Assembly (NCBI GenBank): GCA_965203305.1
Contig: OZ241874.1
Span: forward strand, 2,170,001-2,234,000
Length of the DNA stretch: 64,000 nucleotides
Direction: 5' to 3'
DNA from: Bin80 sp965203305
Lineage (GTDB): Bacteria; Bacteroidota; Rhodothermia; Rhodothermales; Bin80
The notes under the pieces are model-generated. The model searched no databases. It worked only from the letters and a program-made list of their open reading frames with translations, and was not told where the DNA came from. The number at the start of each line of letters is the position of its first letter. The stretch's first letter is position 1. Position numbers and translations under genes: made by a program. Below are positions 43,357 through 51,209 of the stretch, one piece after another.

Positions 43357-43708
43357 CCTGACGGTACACTACCTCTGCGTAATCTGCCGTTCCGGCTATT
43401 GGGGGATTCAGCTTCCGGACCGAGATTTCGGCATATTCGATTTGTACGGACAGCTCCATCACCTGACTGGCGATCTGCCAGGCAATCCGTTCAATCAGAT
43501 CAAACCGGTTCGCCTGCACAACTTTTTTCACAATTTGGTAGACTTTTTCATAACACACGGTTTTTTCAAGATCATCTTCCTGTGCTGCCTCCTCAAAATC
43601 AAACTTGACTTCTACATCCACCTCATATCTCCCACCCGTCTGCTTCTCTGCTGCACTCACGCCATGATGTGCAAAGAAAGTGGCATTTACCAATCTGATC
43701 AAACGCAT
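43346..43708 (-). CDS. folB: Dihydroneopterin aldolase
   Basis: This is 120 residues. It starts MRLIRLVNATFFAHHGVSAA, where the family usually has a conserved glycine/histidine turn (HHGV). EKQTGGRYEVDVEVKFDFEE and KTVCYEKVYQIVKKVVQANR, then FDLIERIAWQIASQVM with the active-site glutamate, and AEISVRKLNPPI follow. It converts dihydroneopterin to 6-hydroxymethyl-dihydropterin in folate synthesis. It is convergent with, and overlaps, the maf-like gene. Confidence 0.88.
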   Translation of the reverse strand: MRLIRLVNATFFAHHGVSAAEKQTGGRYEVDVEVKFDFEEAAQEDDLEKTVCYEKVYQIVKKVVQANRFDLIERIAWQIASQVMELSVQIEYAEISVRKLNPPIAGTADYAEVVYRQVKT

Positions 43709-43711
43709 CCG

Positions 43712-44623
43712 CTACAAACCCAGATAGTCCAGTAATGTCATGGCACTGGAATCCGGCATCCCTGATCCGCGCTGCATCCGAAGATCGGATACATAAGCTG
43801 TTGCATAGATTCCCAGTACCATGTCGCTTCGGAGTGCATGCTCTCGGAAGAACTCTGCCACCTCCATGTCTTGCGCTCCACTATACCACTTTCGGATTCC
43901 CTCTGGAGCAGGTGGAGCGTCTATCGGCCAGCTCTGCTCTGGCTCAAAAGCTTTTTTGCCCAGATGACACCCCGCACACTGCGTTGGCGTGACTAGCGTA
44001 CGCGGATTGGCCCGTGTTTCCGAAGTCAGATATCCTGCACTGTCATATGTAACAAAGTCCCAGAATCCGTCGGACCGCTTGACCATTGCCGTTGTCTCGA
44101 CGACCCGGTCTCCCAAAACATGCTCTGCCCTGATCACGGTGCCTGTTCTGTAATAAAGTCTTTCCCCGTTTGCATAATAGCTCATGATGGCATCCTGCAG
44201 AGCTCCCTCCATGATTGTGATTCGACGGAGATAGCGTGTAACAGGGCCGTGAACCTCAAAGGCTCTGGAAGTGTCTGCAGACCATCCGTTATTGAATTCG
44301 GGGAGGGTTTTGGGGAAATTCCTTGCATCATAATAGGTGGACTGAACTGCGGCCTGAAGGTACTCAGAACTGATACTGCTCCTGGACACCCTTGCTTCAA
44401 GCTCTGCTGTAAATTCCGGGGCATATCCTCGGAGGGCAGCCAGATCAACATAAAACCTTTCGTTTGATTTTTCCAGAACTCCTGTCCGAAAAGGATCCTC
44501 AGGGACATAGCTGCCAAAATAAAACTGTAATAGTCGTTCCGCCCTGTCTCCTGGTATTGCCACTTCAATTCTCTCTTTGGGGGAGCATCCCGCAAACAGT
44601 AAAATCAGTGCAACGGTACGCAT
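43712..44623 (-). CDS. Lipoprotein with one cytochrome-c haem motif
   Basis: I use ATG 44623, where the PfkB stop and this start overlap as TAATG. The leader MRTVALILLFAGCSPKERIE has lipobox LFAGC. The 303-residue protein contains one CxxCH haem-binding site in TPTQCAGCHLGKKAFEPEQS, with no other cytochrome landmark, and an otherwise unrecognised region with RVSRSSISSEYLQAAVQSTY. It is probably an outer- or inner-membrane-attached, periplasmic haem protein. Its partner and redox role are unknown. Confidence 0.72.
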   Translation of the reverse strand: MRTVALILLFAGCSPKERIEVAIPGDRAERLLQFYFGSYVPEDPFRTGVLEKSNERFYVDLAALRGYAPEFTAELEARVSRSSISSEYLQAAVQSTYYDARNFPKTLPEFNNGWSADTSRAFEVHGPVTRYLRRITIMEGALQDAIMSYYANGERLYYRTGTVIRAEHVLGDRVVETTAMVKRSDGFWDFVTYDSAGYLTSETRANPRTLVTPTQCAGCHLGKKAFEPEQSWPIDAPPAPEGIRKWYSGAQDMEVAEFFREHALRSDMVLGIYATAYVSDLRMQRGSGMPDSSAMTLLDYLGL

Positions 44624-45555
44624 TACATGAGTGTACTTTCGTGCATGGCAGGCCACTGGGTGAATCCTCCAAACAGACTGGCCCGCTCCTCAATACAAGT
44701 CTTGGACAGCTCTTGCAGTCTGAAGGGTCCCATGGTTTCAACACAAAACGAAGCTACGGTGCAACCATACACAATGGCTCGCTTGAGAGCATCCAGATTA
44801 ATCTGGGTCTCGTGTGCCAGCCCGCCAGCAAATGCTCCAAGGAAGGCATCTCCCGCCCCCGTCGGATCCTGCACTTTCGCAACAGGAAACCCGGGAATCG
44901 TAAACATCTGTTCTTCCACGAACAACATTGCTCCATGCTCTCCTTTCTTGATGATCAGAATTCTCGGCCCCAAGTCCAGAATCTGATGTGCAGCCGTAAA
45001 CAGATTATACTCATCTGTAATCTGGCGAGCCTCCTCATCGTTGATGATCAGACAATCTATCCGTTGCAGTACCTCATCCAGTTCTTTCCGCGTGTTCTGA
45101 ATCCAGTAGTTCATCGTATCACATGCGATGAATGTTTTATCACCAATCTGACTTAAAGCATTACTTTGAATTTCTGGCGATAAATTCCCGAGACACAGGA
45201 CTTTACTGTCTCTGTATGACTCTGGAATAACCGGATTAAATTCTGCCAGAGCGTTCAGATGCGTAAAGGTTGTGTCTCTTACATTCAGGTCGTTTCTATA
45301 ACTTCCTCCCCATGCGAAGGTATCCTGGTCTCTCAGGGTTTGCACGCCCGCAAGGTCCAGATCATTTGACTGCAATACCTGTTTATACTCTTCCGGGAAA
45401 TCTCTGCCAATGACGGCTACCACTCCTACGGGATTGGCCAGCAGCCGTGCTGACAGAGCAATATAGGTGGCACTCCCTCCGAGTATCTGCTCAACTTTTT
45501 CCCATGGTGTTTCAATTGTGTCCAGTGCCAGTGTACCTACAACAAGTATGCTCAT
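44623..45555 (-). CDS. PfkB family carbohydrate kinase
   Basis: This is 310 residues. GGSATYIALSARLLANPVGV is the first PfkB region, and VQDPTGAGDAFLGAFAGGLA is the C-terminal signature with the catalytic aspartate. The protein phosphorylates a sugar or nucleoside-type substrate. In Bacteroidota-like genomes this type is often annotated only as 'sugar kinase'. The start is ATG 45555. It overlaps the haem lipoprotein gene by one base. Confidence 0.9.
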   Translation of the reverse strand: MSILVVGTLALDTIETPWEKVEQILGGSATYIALSARLLANPVGVVAVIGRDFPEEYKQVLQSNDLDLAGVQTLRDQDTFAWGGSYRNDLNVRDTTFTHLNALAEFNPVIPESYRDSKVLCLGNLSPEIQSNALSQIGDKTFIACDTMNYWIQNTRKELDEVLQRIDCLIINDEEARQITDEYNLFTAAHQILDLGPRILIIKKGEHGAMLFVEEQMFTIPGFPVAKVQDPTGAGDAFLGAFAGGLAHETQINLDALKRAIVYGCTVASFCVETMGPFRLQELSKTCIEERASLFGGFTQWPAMHESTLM

Positions 45556-45713
45556 TCAGATGAACAATCTGCTTTGTATGATGATTTCAGTTTGATCCTG
45601 CCTCCCTGAGATTCTGCTGTCCTGAAATTCAGAAAACAGATAGGATATATTCAGGCAGGTTCAGTAAATTCGGTCATGTACACTACTAAACCTCATCAAC
45701 GTTCATTTTTATT

Positions 45714-46712
45714 GTGACCAGTCAAGACATATTTAAGAAATTCACTGCTCTCGTACGTGAAAGATTGATCAAGTACGGACATGTGAAAATTTCTGGAATC
45801 GGCACTCTGCGGGTGGAGTCTGCCTCCAGCGCATCGGATCCGGTTGATCATCGGACATTTGTCCTTCATCCCCCGGAAAAGAAAATTGTGCTTGATGCAA
45901 GTTCTTCCTCTACCACTGATCTTTCCCTGATATCTGAATTGGCCTCAAATCTGAGAATATCTCATGAAGAAGCTGCAGAGATCACCCGTCTCTTCTCAAA
46001 CGAGATTCTGAAACAGATCCCTGTTACGATCCCTGAGATAGGGAGCATTACACGGTCAGAAGACAGTCTTGACTTTTGGGCTGACCCTGAACTGACAGCA
46101 CACATCTCGGGGGCAGAAACGAATATCCCGCCCTTGGAAATTCGTAAAACGACACTCGCACAACCCGTGCGAACTCGCAGAGCGCAGCCCTGGGTCATGG
46201 CTTCACTAGTGATCGTGGCTGCCCTTGTCGCTGGGAGCTATTTTATTCTTCGGTTCATCCCGGGACCAGTAGTGCCACCAGTCTCCGAGACAACGGAGAC
46301 CGAAGTTCCCGCACCAGTCGTTAACCCCGTGTCCACTGCCCCAGAGGACACACTAGAAAATGAGGTTCCTGCGGATTCTCAAGTGACCGAAATTCTGGAT
46401 GACTCTGCTGTCTCTCCTCCTCCCGAGCAACCAGAAGACCCAGGCCCTATTCTGCTGGACCGTGAGGCGGGGGGGTATACGATTGTCCTTGCTTCCTTCA
46501 TGAACCCAAACCGGGCATTAGCCACTGTTGAACAGTATCGGACAGTCTACCCTGATCTCCCGGTGGACACTCTTGTAAGCAGTGATAACCGGTATCGTGT
46601 GACTATCGGTCAGGTCTCCACTCTCTCTGAGGCTGTGGCTCTGAAGGACAGTCTGCGCGGGCTTCCATCCGGCGCATGGCCCGTCAATATCCTTAACCAC
46701 AATAATCTCTGA
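45714..46712 (+). CDS. HU-CCDC81-like / SPOR domain membrane protein
   Basis: The start is GTG 45714; no ATG fits. The 332 residues comprise an N-terminal HU-like (CCDC81-type) domain, TSQDIFKKFTALVRERLIKY with VKISGIGTLRVESAS and VTIPEIGSITRSEDSLDFWA; one membrane helix, PWVMASLVIVAALVAGSYFI (residues ~162-181); a periplasmic linker rich in P, E and V; and a C-terminal SPOR domain, GYTIVLASFMNPNRALATVE followed by YRVTIGQVSTLSEAVALKDS. SPOR domains bind denuded peptidoglycan at the division site. The arrangement is characteristic of Bacteroidota and relatives. Confidence 0.85.
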   Translation: MTSQDIFKKFTALVRERLIKYGHVKISGIGTLRVESASSASDPVDHRTFVLHPPEKKIVLDASSSSTTDLSLISELASNLRISHEEAAEITRLFSNEILKQIPVTIPEIGSITRSEDSLDFWADPELTAHISGAETNIPPLEIRKTTLAQPVRTRRAQPWVMASLVIVAALVAGSYFILRFIPGPVVPPVSETTETEVPAPVVNPVSTAPEDTLENEVPADSQVTEILDDSAVSPPPEQPEDPGPILLDREAGGYTIVLASFMNPNRALATVEQYRTVYPDLPVDTLVSSDNRYRVTIGQVSTLSEAVALKDSLRGLPSGAWPVNILNHNNL

Positions 46713-46782
46713 GTACCCCCATATGACCGCAGGTGTACGATTGCAGGGGAAATTTGCCCTTTCCCGCTATCTACCCCTGATA

Positions 46783-48249
46783 TTAACCGGACTCCTTCGG
46801 AAGTAACCGTTCCCGAACCCCATCCTGCCATCTCAGCAACTCCTTGACCTGCTCCTCCCCCAAATTCCCCCAAGGCTCCATGCTGTCACGCAACTCATAA
46901 CTGAATACCTGATCGGCAGTCACCCAGCGTTTCTGCTTGTGCTCCAGCAGCCGATTGCGGCAGTAGGCATACCAGCGAGTCTTCTCGTCATCGTTCAATA
47001 CCTCTGGAAAATTGCGCGCGATATATCGGAAAACCAGTGGTTCAACTCTCTGATCACTTGAATGAACTGCACGCCAGTTGGACTTGGGTCCCTGCTCCCG
47101 AACCAGATTCATCTGTTGCCGATCATACTCCGAAAAGAAGCCTTCATAAATGGCCTCATCCGGATCTGTGACCTGCAAGGAATCCGTAACTTGCGGTTCC
47201 ATCCTCATGGTCTGGATATACTTGGCCAGTGAGTTTCTGGCGTTTCCCTCCGTATACTCTCTGATCATTGCATGACGAGCCTGAACATCATCCTCTGTCA
47301 ACCGCATCTTGTCCAGAATATCGTTCATGGACATCGCAGGAGATGCCAGGTCCTCTATCTCTGACCATTCACACACAAAAGGAGACCGCTTGTACTTTAG
47401 TGACCGAATCGAATCCCGTGCCTGTACCTTATCCTCCGGGGTCCATTTTCCGTAGGGTTTCAGAAACGGTTCAGGATCAAAAGACAGGTCAAAGCCATAG
47501 ATTTTCCCCTGCTTCTTGACTCCAAGAGGGCTGATCAGTGTAGCACAGTGGCGATCTGTATGAATCTTCCCAGCCACATAGAGTACAGGTCTTCCGCGAT
47601 TCATAATCTCTTCAACATTCCACTTGTAACGCAACGTGAGCGCATGGTCCCACAACTCTCCCGCCTGCTCACGAATTAATTTTGCCAGCAACCACATATG
47701 GACGGAATCGGATACCGCATCGTGGTGTTTGCTTATCTGATCCTGTTTCAAGTTTGCATCAGACAGATCTTCCAGTTTGAATGATGGAGCTCCCCCCTCT
47801 TTTTTTGGCCAGTGCTGAAGTGCCTCTGGAATTAAAAGAAAGACTGCCCGGATCAGGTCCAGTGTATCCCAATATGTGTTTTCATTTTTCCATGCCCAGG
47901 CATAAGGATCCCGCAAATTTCGATAAAACAGTCCTCTGGTGAAGTCATGGTCAAATTTCATTCCATTATAAGCAACACTGCAGGTGTCTCCTCGGCTTAA
48001 TTCTGCATGGATTCGTGTTGCAAACTCTGATTCTGGCAGCCCGTGCTTGTGGGCTTCCATGGGCATAACTCCGTGAATATTCACGGCTCCCGGACCAATT
48101 GGGGTGTCCAGACTGGGCTGGCAGTAGATCTGTATCAACTTGCCAGTCTGCTCCAGACCATCATTTGTACGCACCCCTCCAAACTGCACAATGCGGTCCA
48201 GGAAGGGAGACTTGCCCCATGTCTCGTAGTCATACCAGAAAAACGACAT
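46783..48249 (-). CDS. sbcB: Exodeoxyribonuclease I (SbcB-like)
   Basis: This is 488 residues. The DEDDh exonuclease motifs are visible: FFWYDYETWGKSPFLDRIVQ (D and E), VAYNGMKFDHDFTRGLFYRN (central D), and SKHHDAVSDSVHMWLLAKL (H and last D). IYCQPSLDTPIGPGAVNIHG is typical of Exo I. SbcB digests single-stranded DNA from 3' to 5'. It lies 131 bases downstream of three restriction-modification genes on the same strand, so it may be part of that block. Exo I is mainly known from Proteobacteria, so transfer is plausible. Confidence 0.9.
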   Translation of the reverse strand: MSFFWYDYETWGKSPFLDRIVQFGGVRTNDGLEQTGKLIQIYCQPSLDTPIGPGAVNIHGVMPMEAHKHGLPESEFATRIHAELSRGDTCSVAYNGMKFDHDFTRGLFYRNLRDPYAWAWKNENTYWDTLDLIRAVFLLIPEALQHWPKKEGGAPSFKLEDLSDANLKQDQISKHHDAVSDSVHMWLLAKLIREQAGELWDHALTLRYKWNVEEIMNRGRPVLYVAGKIHTDRHCATLISPLGVKKQGKIYGFDLSFDPEPFLKPYGKWTPEDKVQARDSIRSLKYKRSPFVCEWSEIEDLASPAMSMNDILDKMRLTEDDVQARHAMIREYTEGNARNSLAKYIQTMRMEPQVTDSLQVTDPDEAIYEGFFSEYDRQQMNLVREQGPKSNWRAVHSSDQRVEPLVFRYIARNFPEVLNDDEKTRWYAYCRNRLLEHKQKRWVTADQVFSYELRDSMEPWGNLGEEQVKELLRWQDGVRERLLPKESG

Positions 48250-48380
48250 CAGTTAAACCGTGCTGGTCAGAAATTCACATGCTCTCCATACTGTCCACAA
48301 TCATTCTCTCACCCGTCTTGCAAAGAATGTCTCCGGGCGATATTCAGTATCAGGGACAGCGATTTTTACTTCTGCCTGAT

Positions 48381-51191
48381 TTACCGTTTTCCATGTCGCT
48401 TTGTTCTTTTCTGGTATTCCATCAGAGGTGCCTTCATGTTCTCGTAGAGCAGAAAGAGATGATGAACACGCTCCTGTTCTGACTTGAATCCTCTCGGATG
48501 ATACAGTTTATCCACAGCCATGTCCAGTTTCTGGTGCGCATGCTGAAGATCTGGTGGCATAAGGTCTGGATCATAAAGCTCCGCCAAAGTTGCCTCTGAA
48601 TGGGCAATGCGAGCATGCAGTATCGCCTGTGCCAGGGGGGCAAGCCTGTGTGAAATTTCCCTCTTGTACATCACTTCCTTCGGTAGAGGAAATGTATTGT
48701 ATACCACTCCCACAGAATACCTGTATCCGCTGCCCAGACGACCAGCAACTGTTCGCATCCATGCCATATGCATGGCGGAGGTGAGGAGTGCAAAATCCAC
48801 CGGCGTAGCATCACTCAGTACTTTCATGCTATTGTTTGGAACAACAGGCGGATTCAGCCATCCAATGGGAATATATTGTCTATGATGAGAACTGGTTTCT
48901 GGAATCACCAGAAAAGGAGACTCTGGAATCACATTGACTTGATACAGTGTCGGAGTGGCCGCCAGTTTTAATGTGGGGGTGCGCTTGCTCCCTTTTCGAT
49001 AGGATCGGACAGCATCTATGCGTTTTCGTACATGCGGAAGCTGTGCCAGCACATTGGGGGATACATCCTGCAGAGCCAGTATCCAGCGTCTTGTGCCGTG
49101 CAGAAACTCTCGTGCTCCATAGTAGGGACGCATGAAGGGAGCGGCTCCCGGCTCCAGTTCCAGAAATTCTGCCTGCTCCCGTTCATTAAAGATGTACTGC
49201 CCGCCATCAATCGGCTGCGAGCCGATGATCATTGGTGGCATCCCATTAATGGGGTGCCTTTCTTCCTGTACAGTGAGATACGGATTGCGCAGATCACTGG
49301 CATCAAACAGGTACGGAGAGATCATGGAAACGCTTTTTTCCATCGGTTCTCCATGGATATCCATGTAGCTGAACAGGCGTTTCCTGTTCGGAGAACGACC
49401 TTGACGATCCAGCCCGAGAATTACTACGTGTACATTTGCTTCCCCCCGCGCATCGGATCCCCATGCGAATGTGCTGTGAGCAAAGGAAATTTCCAGGTTA
49501 CAACGCCCAAACAAGATCGACCAGAATTGCCCCGCCTGTTCTCCCTGCGTAATGGAATTGGTTGCTACGAACCCAATCCGGCCCTGACCAGCACCAATAT
49601 ATTCTCCTGCTTTGATGAACCACGCGGCCACATAATCCAGCGTACCGCCACTGCCATTCCGGCCCAACTCTGTAATCCTGTGTACCTGAGCGCGCTGCTC
49701 CTCGCTCTGGAACTTGGCACCCCCAAACGGAGGATTCCCGAATACAACAAAACACTCTCCTGCCGGAAGAATGCTATTCCAGTCCATCTCTAAGGCATCC
49801 CCATGAACAATCTGCGGCAATGCCTGCAGAGGAGTCCGGGGACAGATTTCTCCAAACTCCATGCTGAGACGGTTATTCATGATGTGATCCATCATCCAAA
49901 ACGCGATTTCGGCAATCCGTACGGGGAATTCGTCCAGTTCAATTCCGTAAAACTGACCTGGATTGATCAGTGACAAGTCAGAGGTGTACATTTCCATCTG
50001 CCAGCCGCTTTCAGATCTTGGGTTGATCTCTTTCAGTATCTCTGTCTCCAGTAGCCGCAGTTCCCGATACGCAATGATCAGAAAGTTTCCACACCCGCAT
50101 GCCGGATCCAAGAATTTCATCTGACTCAACCTCTTCTGGAATTTCCGAAGCTCTGCACCTTTGCGTCTGTCTTTTCTGGCTTTCAGCCGATTGAACTCGC
50201 TCCACAGGTTATCCAGGAAGAGAGGCTCAATCACCTTCAAAATGTTCTTCTCCGTTGTGTAGTGAACACCTGCTTTCCGGCGTTCCCTCGGAGGCATTAC
50301 CGACTGAAACAAGGCACCGAAAATAGCAGGTGATATATCCGACCAGTCGAATTGGCAGGCATCCAGAAGAACCTCTCGCATGGCGGAAGTGAACGAAGGA
50401 ATACGAAGCGTCCCTTGGAACAATTCCCCATCAACGGAGGGGAATCTGTTCATATCCTCATCCATCGTGGACATACGCTGAATCTTCGGGGTGTTTAGCA
50501 CCTGAAACAGATGTGTCAGCATGGCTCCGAGGTCCGCACCGTCTTTTGCTGTCCGCTCCTCAATAAAATTCAGGAACAGGTGACGGGGCTTGAAAATCCC
50601 TGTGTCGTCCGCAAAGAGACAGAACACAATTCGCACAAGGAAACGCTCCAGATCATGCCCCCGGTATCCGGCTTCATCCAGCATATCATGCAGTCGATCC
50701 ACCAGTTCAGAGGCTTTGATATTTGCCGAATTCTGATCCCGAAAAGATCTGCGATGGATGCCAAGAATAAAGCTGAATGCTTCCACATTGGCGGGAAGCT
50801 CGGTGAGGGAAAAGCTGACATTGTCCCGCTCGTCACGGTCGTAAAGTTCAAAAGACTGGAAATCACTGACCAGAATGTAGCGGGGATGACTGCTTTCTAG
50901 AAGGGCATCAGAGTACTCGCCTGCCTGTTCATAGACTGCTCCAGGGTCTCGCCCTGCGCTCTTTTGTTCTGCCATCAGAACCCCGGGCCAGAATATGTCA
51001 ATCAACCCGGAACAATCATCCAGTTTTTTTGCATGCTCTTCATAGCGGGCAACCGTACACCTCTCTATCCCGAATACCCCGAAGAAATCGTTGTAAAAAC
51101 TCCGGCTTTCTGCCTTTTCGTACACTGCATCCTGCCACTGATCTACAAATCTGGCAGCACGAGTGCGAATCTCATTCCATGAAAGACTCAT
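48381..51191 (-). CDS. MmeI-type restriction-modification enzyme, copy 1
   Basis: This is 936 residues. The MmeI-like N-terminal nuclease motif D65-x9-E75-Q-K77 is present in GLIDIFWPGVLMAEQKSAGR. A helical spacer follows. The methylase has motif I FLDPACGCGNFLIIAYRELR near residue 363 and motif IV VFGNPPFGGAKF near residue 485, and AIFGALFQSVMPPRERRKAG, then VHYTTEKNIL. A target recognition region at about residues 650-850 is followed by a C-terminal helical domain. The enzyme methylates adenine on one strand and would cut DNA about 20 bases away, as MmeI does. It differs from copies 2 and 3 mainly in scattered positions of the recognition region. No separate methylase or endonuclease gene is needed. 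Confidence 0.88.
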   Translation of the reverse strand: MSLSWNEIRTRAARFVDQWQDAVYEKAESRSFYNDFFGVFGIERCTVARYEEHAKKLDDCSGLIDIFWPGVLMAEQKSAGRDPGAVYEQAGEYSDALLESSHPRYILVSDFQSFELYDRDERDNVSFSLTELPANVEAFSFILGIHRRSFRDQNSANIKASELVDRLHDMLDEAGYRGHDLERFLVRIVFCLFADDTGIFKPRHLFLNFIEERTAKDGADLGAMLTHLFQVLNTPKIQRMSTMDEDMNRFPSVDGELFQGTLRIPSFTSAMREVLLDACQFDWSDISPAIFGALFQSVMPPRERRKAGVHYTTEKNILKVIEPLFLDNLWSEFNRLKARKDRRKGAELRKFQKRLSQMKFLDPACGCGNFLIIAYRELRLLETEILKEINPRSESGWQMEMYTSDLSLINPGQFYGIELDEFPVRIAEIAFWMMDHIMNNRLSMEFGEICPRTPLQALPQIVHGDALEMDWNSILPAGECFVVFGNPPFGGAKFQSEEQRAQVHRITELGRNGSGGTLDYVAAWFIKAGEYIGAGQGRIGFVATNSITQGEQAGQFWSILFGRCNLEISFAHSTFAWGSDARGEANVHVVILGLDRQGRSPNRKRLFSYMDIHGEPMEKSVSMISPYLFDASDLRNPYLTVQEERHPINGMPPMIIGSQPIDGGQYIFNEREQAEFLELEPGAAPFMRPYYGAREFLHGTRRWILALQDVSPNVLAQLPHVRKRIDAVRSYRKGSKRTPTLKLAATPTLYQVNVIPESPFLVIPETSSHHRQYIPIGWLNPPVVPNNSMKVLSDATPVDFALLTSAMHMAWMRTVAGRLGSGYRYSVGVVYNTFPLPKEVMYKREISHRLAPLAQAILHARIAHSEATLAELYDPDLMPPDLQHAHQKLDMAVDKLYHPRGFKSEQERVHHLFLLYENMKAPLMEYQKRTKRHGKR

Positions 51192-51209
51192 CAGGGGACA
51201 CCACTTCTG

